DNA of 34,759 bases from Helicobacter sp. MIT 05-5294. GTDB lineage: Bacteria > Campylobacterota > Campylobacteria > Campylobacterales > Helicobacteraceae. Below, one piece after another: positions 18,031-25,450 of the stretch (positions are counted from its first letter, which is position 1; each line of letters opens with the position of its first letter). The stretch spans positions 1 through 34,759 of the forward strand of contig NZ_JRPA02000018.1 of assembly GCF_000765675.1 (NCBI RefSeq). Reading direction: 5' to 3'. The translations under genes and the position numbers were made by a program. The notes beneath the pieces were generated by a model. It saw only the letters and a program-made list of their open reading frames with translations, ran no database searches and was not told the DNA's origin.

Positions 18031-18785
18031 AGTTAATTTCTTGGAATGTCAATGGCTTACGCGCTTGTATGAATAAGGGCTTTATGGATTTTTTTAATGC
18101 GGTGAATGCAGATATTTTTTGCATTCAAGAATCCAAAATGCAACAAGAACAGAGTGATTTTATATTTGAAAACTACTATGAATATTGGAATAGCGCAGAG
18201 AAAAAGGGCTATTCTGGCGTCGTGATTTTTAGCAAACAAAAACCGCTTAGCGTAGATTATGATATGGGCATCGCCCACCATGACAAAGAGGGACGCATTA
18301 TCACTGCACAATATAATGATTTTTATCTCGTCAATGTCTATACGCCAAATTCCAAGCGTGAGTTAGAGAGGCTGGATTACCGAATGAAATGGGAAGAGGA
18401 TTTTTTGGGATTCTTGAAGTCTTTAGAAAAAACCAAACCCGTAATTGTTTGCGGGGATTTAAATGTCGCACACAAAGAAATTGATTTGAAGAATCCAAAA
18501 AGCAATAGAAGAAATGCGGGTTTTACCGATGAAGAACGCGCGAAATTTAGCGCATTGCTAGAAGCAGGATTCACCGATACTTTCCGCTATTTTTATCCCG
18601 ATTTGGAGGGAGCGTATAGTTGGTGGAGTTATATGGGCAAAGCAAGAGCAAACAACACGGGTTGGCGGATTGATTATTTTTTATGCTCCCAAGCGTTAGA
18701 TTCCAAACTCATTGGAGCTAAAATTTATCCTGAAATTTTAGGAAGCGACCATTGTCCTGTGGGGTTAGAAATTGAAGCACATTGA
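18027..18785 (+). CDS. xth: Exodeoxyribonuclease III / AP endonuclease
   Basis: Base-excision-repair nuclease that cuts abasic sites and trims 3-prime ends. The 252-residue protein contains the family elements SWNVNGLRA, FCIQESK (catalytic metal-binding Glu35), GDLNVAHKEIDL, a conserved GFTDEER segment, and the C-terminal catalytic SDHCPVGLEI. Length matches the ExoIII/ExoA family of this phylum. Its ATG overlaps the upstream membrane-protein stop (ATGA), and its 3-prime end overlaps the ybeY start by 14 bases. Expression as part of the 14.8-19.9 kb operon is therefore likely. Confidence 0.96.
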   Translation: MKLISWNVNGLRACMNKGFMDFFNAVNADIFCIQESKMQQEQSDFIFENYYEYWNSAEKKGYSGVVIFSKQKPLSVDYDMGIAHHDKEGRIITAQYNDFYLVNVYTPNSKRELERLDYRMKWEEDFLGFLKSLEKTKPVIVCGDLNVAHKEIDLKNPKSNRRNAGFTDEERAKFSALLEAGFTDTFRYFYPDLEGAYSWWSYMGKARANNTGWRIDYFLCSQALDSKLIGAKIYPEILGSDHCPVGLEIEAH

Positions 18786-19236
18786 TTTAGACAACCAAAG
18801 CAATTTTGTGCCAAATGCCGATTTTTTGGCACTTTTAGATTCTATTTTGCAAAAGATTTTGGAAGATTTGGGGATTCCACAAAAATCCTGTGAATTATTG
18901 CTTGTAGATAACGCAAAAATTGCGCATTTTAATGCAGAATTTCGCGGAATCCAAACTCCAACTGATGTGCTTTCTTTCCCGCTAGAAACAAAATTTAGCC
19001 CATTTTTAGGCAGTGTCATCATCTCTGTAGAATACGCACAAAGCGTAAGTGCGAATCTTCATCATAGCCTAGAAGATGAGATTGCCTTGCTTTTTATCCA
19101 CGGAATCTTGCATTTGGTTGGTTTTGACCACGAGATAGATGAGGGCGAACAAAGAGCGAAGGAAGAGGAATTAGTCCGACAATTTCATCTCCCCCAAAGC
19201 CTCATTGTCCGCACACAAACACCACTTGAAGGATAG
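18772..19236 (+). CDS. ybeY: Endoribonuclease YbeY (16S rRNA maturation)
   Basis: Zinc-dependent RNase involved in 16S rRNA 3-prime-end processing and ribosome quality control. The 154-residue protein has the three-histidine metal motif HGILHLVGFDH (His110, His114, His120) and the upstream conserved TPTDVLSFPL. The start is a TTG at 18772, inside the end of xth. I prefer it because the resulting HIDLDNQSNF aligns with the N-terminal IDNQ of the H. pylori protein as I remember it; a GTG at 18808 would remove that segment. The following gene starts 3 bases after the stop. Confidence 0.93.
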   Translation: MKHIDLDNQSNFVPNADFLALLDSILQKILEDLGIPQKSCELLLVDNAKIAHFNAEFRGIQTPTDVLSFPLETKFSPFLGSVIISVEYAQSVSANLHHSLEDEIALLFIHGILHLVGFDHEIDEGEQRAKEEELVRQFHLPQSLIVRTQTPLEG

Positions 19237-19239
19237 CAA

Positions 19240-19860
19240 ATGCTAGGCAAAACGCATGTGAGTTTTGGGCTTGGATTAAGCGCGTGTGGAATCACAGGCT
19301 TTACCGCACTCACAAATACTGCTTTAAGCGGCGCGGAGTTAGGAATCTTTTATGGCGCAGTCGCACTGGGTTCGCTTTTGCCCGATATTGACGAGCCAAA
19401 CTCACTACTTGGCAAGAAAACACTAGGAATCTCCAACCTCATCAAATCCATTTTTGGGCATCGTGGCTTCACACATAGTTTGAGCTTTATTGTCTTGCTT
19501 GGAATCCTACTACCACTCTTAAGCCTTTTAGGAGAGAAGTTTTGGAATCAGATTCCATTAATTGTAGAGTTTTCTAAAGCCTTTGGCAGTGTGCTAGGGG
19601 CGCAAAACCTTGAATTTTTTGGAATCGGTTTGTTGTTGGGTTGCGTTTTTCATCTTATCGGGGATATGATGACTTTAAGCGGTGTGCCTTTGCTATTGCC
19701 CTTTAAAGCGCAAAATTACCATATCACGCCGCCTTTTATGCGCTTTAGAACCGGTGGAATCCCAGATAAACTTATCACCGCATTAAGCCTAGCGGTTTTT
19801 GGATATTTGAACTTGGAGCTTTTAGGCTTTAGCACAAATCTTAAAGGATATTTTCCTTAA
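19240..19860 (+). CDS. YdjM-like membrane-bound metal-dependent hydrolase (DUF457)
   Basis: A predicted membrane metal-dependent hydrolase of 206 residues. The family histidines and acidic residues appear in order: GKTHVSFGLGL at the N-terminus, LGSLLPDIDEPNSLLGKK at about 45-62, then FGHRGFTHSLSF at about 72-83, followed by hydrophobic helices. A later conserved histidine lies in FHLIGDMMT. E. coli YdjM is SOS-regulated; nothing here shows LexA control, and the substrate is unknown. It is last in the five-gene run, and the gene beyond it (hemD) is convergent. Confidence 0.88.
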   Translation: MLGKTHVSFGLGLSACGITGFTALTNTALSGAELGIFYGAVALGSLLPDIDEPNSLLGKKTLGISNLIKSIFGHRGFTHSLSFIVLLGILLPLLSLLGEKFWNQIPLIVEFSKAFGSVLGAQNLEFFGIGLLLGCVFHLIGDMMTLSGVPLLLPFKAQNYHITPPFMRFRTGGIPDKLITALSLAVFGYLNLELLGFSTNLKGYFP

Positions 19861-20199
19861 GATTATGCCATAATATCGGCACAAATTTGCGATTCTATAT
19901 TAAAGATTCCGCCTTTGCATTATTACAAGAAGCGGAGTGACAAAGTAATCCATAATCTTAAATCTCGCCCTTAAAGATTCCATTGTATTATTTTTCTTGA
20001 AACCCAATCTTATAGATTGCCACGAAGCCTAACGACTTCTCGCAATAACGCAGTAGTAGAATCTCCTTAAATTCAACATTATAGATTTGCGCTAAAACGG
20101 GTGAAATTTGTTTTACAAATTACATGCCACGACTTCTACGAAGTCTTGCAATGACGGAGTGGTGGAATCCAAAACTAAGGATTCTGCTCCAATGCACGA
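19861..20199. other. Intergenic repeat cluster between convergent genes
   Basis: A 339-base gap between the convergent YdjM-like and hemD genes, almost wholly made of dispersed-repeat units. These are a partial plus-oriented unit at 19918-19951 (ending AAAGTAATCC), the composite copy C at 19955-20050, and a divergent partial copy at about 20055-20160 that ends CTTGCAATGACGGAG. No coding region is supported. Confidence 0.7.
19955..20050 (+). repeat. Composite two-hairpin dispersed repeat, copy C
   Basis: Nearly identical to copy A over the central portion (AAAGATTCCATTGTATTATTT, then TTGAAACCCAA). The first hairpin is AATCT/AGATT; the second module runs from GATTGCCACGAAG to CTTCTCGCAATAACG. 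It lies in the gap between the YdjM-like and hemD genes. Confidence 0.8.
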
Positions 20200-20910
20200 T
20201 TAAAGCGTTTTAGCGAACTCTAACGCACCTTGTTTGCTCAAAATCGGAGAAATTAGAATCTTAGCCTTTTCACCCAAAAGCTCCAAAGCGCGTTTTTGCG
20301 TGGTTGCGCCAATGCACAGCGCAGTATAACTAGAATCCCAAGCGAAGTTTAGCAAAAACGCTTCAATGTGTGAGGGTGCGCTAAAAAACACAACACAATC
20401 TCGCTTTAATGGCTTTTTTTGCGATTTGGCAAGTTTGATTTGCACACTCTCATAAAGCACCGCTTCTTGTAATGAAATCGCAGAATCCCGCAGGATTTGT
20501 GGGAGTTTGGACGCGATTTTCCGCGCACGGACAAATAAGGGCTTTTTGCCCTGCAAATGGGCGACTAGCTCCTTAGCAAACACATCGCCATACGCACGAC
20601 TTGCGCTCATAAATACCCGCAAACCCAAATCCTCCAAAGCTTTGTTACACCCTGCCCCCAAAGTGAAATTAGGCAGATTCCGCCATCTTTGCATTGCTTC
20701 TTTTGTATAAGGCAAAGATTCTAAATTTTCTCTCAATGCCAAAACTGCATTTGCCGAAGTAAAAATCAAAGAATCGCAAACCTTTAGTTTATCCCAAATT
20801 TCACTACAAAAAAGTGTTTTAATCTCCAAAAGTGGCAGAATCTCAAGGGATTCTTGCTCATCTTGACACAAAATTTCGTTGGTTTTTGTGATATAATAAA
20901 TCGTTTTCAT
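20200..20910 (-). CDS. hemD: Uroporphyrinogen-III synthase
   Basis: Cyclises hydroxymethylbilane with inversion of ring D to give uroporphyrinogen III, the common tetrapyrrole precursor. HemD is poorly conserved. This 236-residue protein fits in length, in its two-lobed alpha/beta outline and in segments such as LIFTSANAVLALRENL (about 48-63), ARKIASKLPQIL (about 128-139), VVFFSAPSHIEAFL (about 173-186) and CIGATTQKRALELLGEKA (about 197-214). These match the conserved positions S/T-A-N-A, F-S-P/A-S and I-G-x-x-T of the family. The gene diverges from the rhodanese gene at 20955 across a 44-base gap. Confidence 0.88.
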   Translation of the reverse strand: MKTIYYITKTNEILCQDEQESLEILPLLEIKTLFCSEIWDKLKVCDSLIFTSANAVLALRENLESLPYTKEAMQRWRNLPNFTLGAGCNKALEDLGLRVFMSASRAYGDVFAKELVAHLQGKKPLFVRARKIASKLPQILRDSAISLQEAVLYESVQIKLAKSQKKPLKRDCVVFFSAPSHIEAFLLNFAWDSSYTALCIGATTQKRALELLGEKAKILISPILSKQGALEFAKTL

Positions 20911-20954
20911 CTGTTTATTGTAACGAAAAATTTATAAAATCAAAGGCGTCCCAA

Positions 20955-21284
20955 ATGTATGTCAAAAATCAAAGCCTTGCTAAGCTAGTGAATTTAGCAA
21001 ACCTAAATTTAGGCGAGTTTATCGTGATTGATTTGCGCTCTAGGGGGTATTTTCTCATTAGCCACATCAAGGATTCCATTAATGTAGAATCTTTAAAACG
21101 CATTGCATTTATTGCGCAAGAAAATCCAGATAAAAAGATTCTGCTTTATTGCCATAGTGGAGCGACTGCGGCGGATTTTGGGACACAACTTGTAGAAATG
21201 GGATTCCAAAATATTTATTATGCCGATGATAATTATTTCAACCTCGCAAAATACGGAATCCCACTAGAGGGCGAGGGGTTATGA
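20955..21284 (+). CDS. Single-domain rhodanese-like protein
   Basis: A 109-residue rhodanese-homology domain with the active-site loop YCHSGATAA (Cys at about 64), where a persulfide can form. The N-terminal half contains FIVIDLRSRGYFLISHIKDSINV, the usual rhodanese segment before the cysteine loop. Such proteins carry sulfane sulfur or serve in thiol signalling; the partner is unknown. There is no signal peptide, so it should be cytoplasmic. The short divergent gap to hemD suggests a shared regulatory region. Its stop codon overlaps the first bases of a dispersed repeat at 21283. Confidence 0.88.
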   Translation: MYVKNQSLAKLVNLANLNLGEFIVIDLRSRGYFLISHIKDSINVESLKRIAFIAQENPDKKILLYCHSGATAADFGTQLVEMGFQNIYYADDNYFNLAKYGIPLEGEGL

Positions 21285-21420
21285 TTGCTTTATTGCAATG
21301 CTTTGCGCAATGACAAGATAATGGAATCGTGGGCTGATTAGGATTGTGGATTGCTTCAGCGTCGCCTCGCAATGACAGAAAGTTTGCTACTGCGTCATTA
21401 CAAACAAAGTAAAGCAATCC
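21283..21420. repeat. Three short dispersed-repeat units between rhodanese gene and cdsA
   Basis: Three units of the GTCATTGCGAGG/AAGCAATCC family. Two are in inverse orientation, at 21283-21314 and 21348-21376 (GGATTGCTTCAGC to CGCAATGAC). One is in direct orientation at 21394-21420 (GTCATTAC to AAGCAATCC). The rest of the 328-base gap (21421-21612) is AT-rich and carries only the cdsA promoter. Confidence 0.75.
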
Positions 21421-21563
21421 ATACCTTAAACCTCAAAAACAACACATAAAATCTTTAAAAGCAAAATTTCTCTGTTTCAAATTGCTTTGATTGCGCCTTA
21501 CAAAGACACAACAAAAGTTAATCACCAAAAAATCATCAAGGGATATTTTAAAGGTTTTTAAGC

Positions 21564-21569
21564 TATAAT
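21564..21569 (+). promoter_or_regulatory. -10 box for cdsA-dxr
   Basis: TATAAT about 44 bases before the cdsA ATG, within the 15-mer TTTTTAAGCTATAAT, which is repeated exactly upstream of glmM. T-rich sequence plus TATAAT without a clear -35 is the usual housekeeping promoter form in Campylobacterota. Confidence 0.6.
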
Positions 21570-21612
21570 CAAAACTTTAATGAATAATATTTAAGAAACT
21601 CTAGGGATTTTT

Positions 21613-22395
21613 ATGCTCAAAAACTCAAAACTCATCGAACCTGCGCGTCTTTGGACAGCGATTTTTATGCTAGTGGCAATCCTCCTAATCATCGTATTCC
21701 ATCACCCCTTGCTTATGTGGGCAGTTCTTGGAGTGGCTTTTATGATTGGCTTTTATGAATCTTACAAACTTTACAACCAAACCACTCCAAGCTCTACTTT
21801 TCTAGCCTTTGCGCTTTTGATATGGTTAAGCCTTTATATCTTGGAATCCCCTGTTGGAGTTTTCGTGATATTGGTGATTCTAGGAGCATTCCAAAGCTAT
21901 ACCAAAAAGGGCGAAATCAAACAAATGCTTCCCTTTATTTATCCCACGATTCCCTTTATTTTTCTTTATCTGCTTTATTTAGAGGATTCCATTAATGCCA
22001 TTATTTGGCTCATCGTCATCGTGGGACTTACCGATAGTTTTGCGTATTTTGGAGGTAGAATCTTAGGAAACAAACTCTTTGCCAATAGTGCCTTTTGCCC
22101 TACTTCGCCCAACAAAACCAAAGAAGGAGTTTTAGTAGGCATTGGAATCGCAACCTTAGTTGGCTCACTCGTAGGACTTGGCGTGTGCGGATTCTTCACT
22201 TCTTTAGTCCTAACGCTCATTGTCAGCTTTACTAGCGTGTTTGGCGACCTTTATGAAAGCTATCTCAAGCGACAAGCCGGAGTGAAAGATAGTGGTGCGA
22301 TTCTACCCGGGCATGGTGGAATCCTTGACCGCTTAGATGGCTATTTCTTCGCTGTAATTGTCCTTTATACGCTCTTACGGATTGTGAAACTATGA
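21613..22395 (+). CDS. cdsA: Phosphatidate cytidylyltransferase
   Basis: Makes CDP-diacylglycerol from phosphatidate and CTP, the branch point of phospholipid synthesis and the substrate supply for PgsA (8180-8722). The 260-residue membrane protein has several hydrophobic helices and the family signature near its C-terminus: SYLKRQAGVKDSG followed by LPGHGGILDRLDG. The PROSITE-type residues S, K-R, K-D, H-G-G and D-R are all present. It overlaps dxr by 4 bases (ATGA), an arrangement I recall from H. pylori. Confidence 0.96.
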   Translation: MLKNSKLIEPARLWTAIFMLVAILLIIVFHHPLLMWAVLGVAFMIGFYESYKLYNQTTPSSTFLAFALLIWLSLYILESPVGVFVILVILGAFQSYTKKGEIKQMLPFIYPTIPFIFLYLLYLEDSINAIIWLIVIVGLTDSFAYFGGRILGNKLFANSAFCPTSPNKTKEGVLVGIGIATLVGSLVGLGVCGFFTSLVLTLIVSFTSVFGDLYESYLKRQAGVKDSGAILPGHGGILDRLDGYFFAVIVLYTLLRIVKL

Positions 22396-23561
22396 TTCTG
22401 CTAGGTTCTACTGGTTCTATTGGCGTCAATACGCTAAAAATCGCCAAGCGATTCCACATAGAAGTAGAAATGCTTGGCGCAGGAAGCAATATCACGCTTT
22501 TAAATGCGCAGATTTCAGAACACAATCCCAAAGCAATCCTTATCGCAAAAGAATGCGATATTCCCAAAATCACTTCAGAATTTCAAGGGGAAATTTACAT
22601 TGGCAAAGACGGAATCCTCAAAGCAATCAGGGATTCCAACTCTCCGCTCGTATTAAACGCACTTAGTGGGTTTTTAGGATTAGAACCCACGCTTTGTGCA
22701 ATCTCTTGTGGCAAAGTCGTTGCATTAGCAAACAAAGAAAGCCTTGTTGCAGGGGGAGAACTCATTGATATTTCTAAAATCATTCCTATTGATAGTGAGC
22801 ATTTTAGTCTAAGCTATTTGTTGGGATTCTCTAATCTTTCTAGCTCCAAAAACCTTTTGCGTCCTTTTAAAAATCTCTATATTACTGCAAGTGGTGGCGC
22901 ATTTCGCGATATGGAACTCCAAGAGATTCCACACCAAAACGCAGCTAACGCCCTCAAACACCCAAATTGGCAAATGGGCAAAAAAATCACGATTGATTCC
23001 GCTACAATGGTAAATAAGCTGTTTGAAATCCTAGAAGCCTATTGGCTCTTTGGCAGCAAAAACATTGACGCGCTCATTGAAAAAAACTCCCACATTCACG
23101 CGCTTGTAGAGTTTTGGGACGGAAGTGTGGTTGCACATTTCGCCAATGCTAATATGCAGCTACCTATTGCGTATGCTCTTTGTCTTGGATTGGGATTGCC
23201 TGAATCTTTTTTACACCAATTCACAAACGCACACCAAACAACTCCAAATCCAATTATTGAGCCTCTAAACTTCCAAACTTCAAACTACCATCTCCAGAAC
23301 ATTGAAACCGCGCGTTATCCTTTGTGGAATCTCAAAAACATTCTTTTAGAAAACCCAAAACTAGGCTTAGCACTTAACGCCGCTAATGAAATTGCAGTAA
23401 ATGCGTTTTTGCAAGATTCCATTCCTTTTGGGGCAATCCATAAAATCGTGCAAGATTCTATGCAAACTTTTAACAAAATCCATTTTAACACCCTAGAAGA
23501 AATCCTTGCCTTAGATGAAGAAATAAGAAATTACGCGAGGGGAAAACTCGCACTTCATTAA
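22392..23561 (+). CDS. dxr: 1-deoxy-D-xylulose 5-phosphate reductoisomerase
   Basis: Converts DXP to methylerythritol phosphate, the committed step of the non-mevalonate isoprenoid pathway. The 389-residue protein opens with the NADPH loop ILLGSTGSIGVNT. It has ALANKESLVAGGE (about 115-127), the metal and substrate region PIDSEHFSL with ITASGGAFRD, and KITIDSATMVNK (about 198-209), all diagnostic. The length is near that of other campylobacterial Dxr proteins. Its ATG lies within the cdsA stop, so the two are translationally coupled. Confidence 0.97.
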   Translation: MILLGSTGSIGVNTLKIAKRFHIEVEMLGAGSNITLLNAQISEHNPKAILIAKECDIPKITSEFQGEIYIGKDGILKAIRDSNSPLVLNALSGFLGLEPTLCAISCGKVVALANKESLVAGGELIDISKIIPIDSEHFSLSYLLGFSNLSSSKNLLRPFKNLYITASGGAFRDMELQEIPHQNAANALKHPNWQMGKKITIDSATMVNKLFEILEAYWLFGSKNIDALIEKNSHIHALVEFWDGSVVAHFANANMQLPIAYALCLGLGLPESFLHQFTNAHQTTPNPIIEPLNFQTSNYHLQNIETARYPLWNLKNILLENPKLGLALNAANEIAVNAFLQDSIPFGAIHKIVQDSMQTFNKIHFNTLEEILALDEEIRNYARGKLALH

Positions 23562-23658
23562 GCTTGTCATTCCATCTTTTCTTAGTTGATTTAATCTCTC
23601 ATTATTTATTGATTTACATTTTTTTGAAATAATACACATAAAATTTTAAGGAGCAACT

Positions 23659-25071
23659 ATGAAAGCTAAAACTTTACTTTTAAGCGCGTTACTTGCAGGC
23701 AATGTTTTTGCCTTTGAAGTCGCAGAGTTACCCAATATCACAGAGAGAGAAACTCCCAACACTTCACAAACTAAAATTTATTCCTATTATAATTCTATCA
23801 AAGAAGCCAAAAATGCCGTGGTGAATATCTCCACACAAAAAAAGGTTAAAGCACCCAATCTCCAAGCACACCCATTGCTTAACGATCCTTTTTTCAAGCA
23901 GTTTTTCGGTGATGCCTTTGGCGCAATGATTCCAAAAGACCGCGTAGAGCGAAGTCTTGGGAGTGGTGTGATTATCTCTAATGATGGCTATATCGTAACC
24001 AATAATCATGTGATTGATGGGGCAGATAAAATCCTTGTATCTTTGCCAGAAAGCAACAAAGAATACGAAGCAAAAGTAATCGGCAAGGATTCCAAAAGTG
24101 ATTTGGCAATCATCAAAATCCAAGCAAACAACCTACCCTTTTTGAAGTTTGCTTCAAGCAATGATTTGCAAGTGGGCGATGTCGTGTTTGCTATTGGAAA
24201 TCCTTTTGGCGTGGGCGAAAGCATCACACAAGGCATTATTTCTGCACTCAATAAAAATGGAATCGGGATTAATGACTATGAGAACTTTATCCAAACAGAC
24301 GCTTCTATTAATCCCGGAAATAGCGGGGGTGCGCTCGTGGATAGTCGGGGTGGTTTGATTGGAATCAACACCGCAATCCTTTCTCGCACCGGCGGAAATC
24401 ACGGAATCGGATTTGCGATTCCCTCTGAAATGGTCAAAAAAATCTCTAAATCCTTAATAGAAGATGGCGTGATTGAACGCGGATATTTAGGGATTAGCAT
24501 TCAAGATGTCAGCGGAGATTTGCAAGAGGTTTATAAAAACCAAAAAGGCGCGGTTGTGATTGCGATAGAAAAGGATTCACCCGCAGAGAAAAGTGGCTTG
24601 AAAGTTTGGGATTTGATTGTCAAAGTCAATAACAAAGAAATCAAAGGCGCGGCGGATTTGAAAAACATCATCGGCACTTTTAATCCAAAAGAAAAGGTAA
24701 CTTTAAACATTCTTAGGGACAAAAAAGAGCAAACCCTCCACCTCACCCTTGCAAAAGCACCCAACGAACAACAAGGAAGCATTAAAGAAAACAGCGGAAT
24801 CGCAGGGCTTGAAATTGGTGCGCTCAATGCAGAAAATAAATCAAAATACGGAATCCCAAATAATATTCAAGGGGTTTTGGTTACAAATGTTCAAGCCAAT
24901 AGCAAGGCAGAAGAGCTAGGCTTTAGTCGCGGTGATATTATTATTCAGATTGAAAGCTTTAGTATCAGCGACCTTAAAAGTTTCAATGACGCGATGAGCC
25001 GCTACAAAGGACAAACTAAGCGTATGTTAATTAACCGCAATGGCAGAATCCTAAGCATTGTAGCAAGATAA
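23659..25071 (+). CDS. htrA: Periplasmic serine protease/chaperone HtrA (DegP/DegQ family)
   Basis: Envelope quality-control protease; homologues in Helicobacter are also secreted and cut host E-cadherin. The 470-residue protein has a signal peptide (about 1-18, hydrophobic core LLLSALLAGNVFA) and the catalytic triad His117 (in TNNHVIDGA), Asp148 (in SDLAIIKI) and Ser222 (in NPGNSGGALV). Two PDZ domains lie at about 270-365 and 380-470. The ribosome-binding site AAGGAG precedes the ATG. It stands alone between dxr and clpB, with a repeat-filled gap after it, so it is probably transcribed separately. Confidence 0.96.
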   Translation: MKAKTLLLSALLAGNVFAFEVAELPNITERETPNTSQTKIYSYYNSIKEAKNAVVNISTQKKVKAPNLQAHPLLNDPFFKQFFGDAFGAMIPKDRVERSLGSGVIISNDGYIVTNNHVIDGADKILVSLPESNKEYEAKVIGKDSKSDLAIIKIQANNLPFLKFASSNDLQVGDVVFAIGNPFGVGESITQGIISALNKNGIGINDYENFIQTDASINPGNSGGALVDSRGGLIGINTAILSRTGGNHGIGFAIPSEMVKKISKSLIEDGVIERGYLGISIQDVSGDLQEVYKNQKGAVVIAIEKDSPAEKSGLKVWDLIVKVNNKEIKGAADLKNIIGTFNPKEKVTLNILRDKKEQTLHLTLAKAPNEQQGSIKENSGIAGLEIGALNAENKSKYGIPNNIQGVLVTNVQANSKAEELGFSRGDIIIQIESFSISDLKSFNDAMSRYKGQTKRMLINRNGRILSIVAR

Positions 25072-25450
25072 TCTTGGGATTTTGCATTAGTAGAATCGTG
25101 GCAATCTATAATATTGAATCTCGTGTCATTGTAGAATCCTCTTTTGTTTAAAGCTATAGATTACTTCGTTGCTTCATCCTCGCAATAACGCAGTAGTTAA
25201 ATTGGATTGCTGCGTTCGTTTCACTCACTCACAAGGACGCAGTAGCGGAATCCTTCTGGATTCTATGTTGTTATTCATACTCATTTTTTACAATAAGCAA
25301 AATCTTTGCGCAGAAAATCAGATTGCAGATATAAAATCTTAGCAAAATAGTTTAAAAAATCTTAGTAATTTATCATTATGAAACTTGACAATATTAGACT
25401 AAAGTTATATAATTCTAGTCAATTTAAACCAAAATCCAAAAGGAGTTTTT
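25072..25450. other. Intergenic region between htrA and clpB: repeats plus promoter
   Basis: A 379-base gap without a gene. It holds an inverted piece of the composite repeat (25098-25119, GTGGCAATCTATAATATTGAAT) and short repeat units at 25159-25190 and 25204-25240. After these comes an AT-rich stretch ending in the clpB promoter with a HAIR-like operator. No coding region is supported. Confidence 0.7.
25384..25413 (+). promoter_or_regulatory. clpB promoter overlapped by a HAIR-like (HspR) operator
   Basis: TTGACA (25385-25390) and TATAAT (25408-25413) are separated by 17 bases, an unusually complete sigma-70 promoter for this phylum. The sequence CTTGACA-N7-ACTAAAG (25384-25404) overlaps the -35. 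It matches the HAIR consensus CTTGAGT-N7-ACTCAAG at 11 of 14 positions with the exact spacing. HspR repression of clpB in relatives makes this plausible; binding is inferred. Confidence 0.6.
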
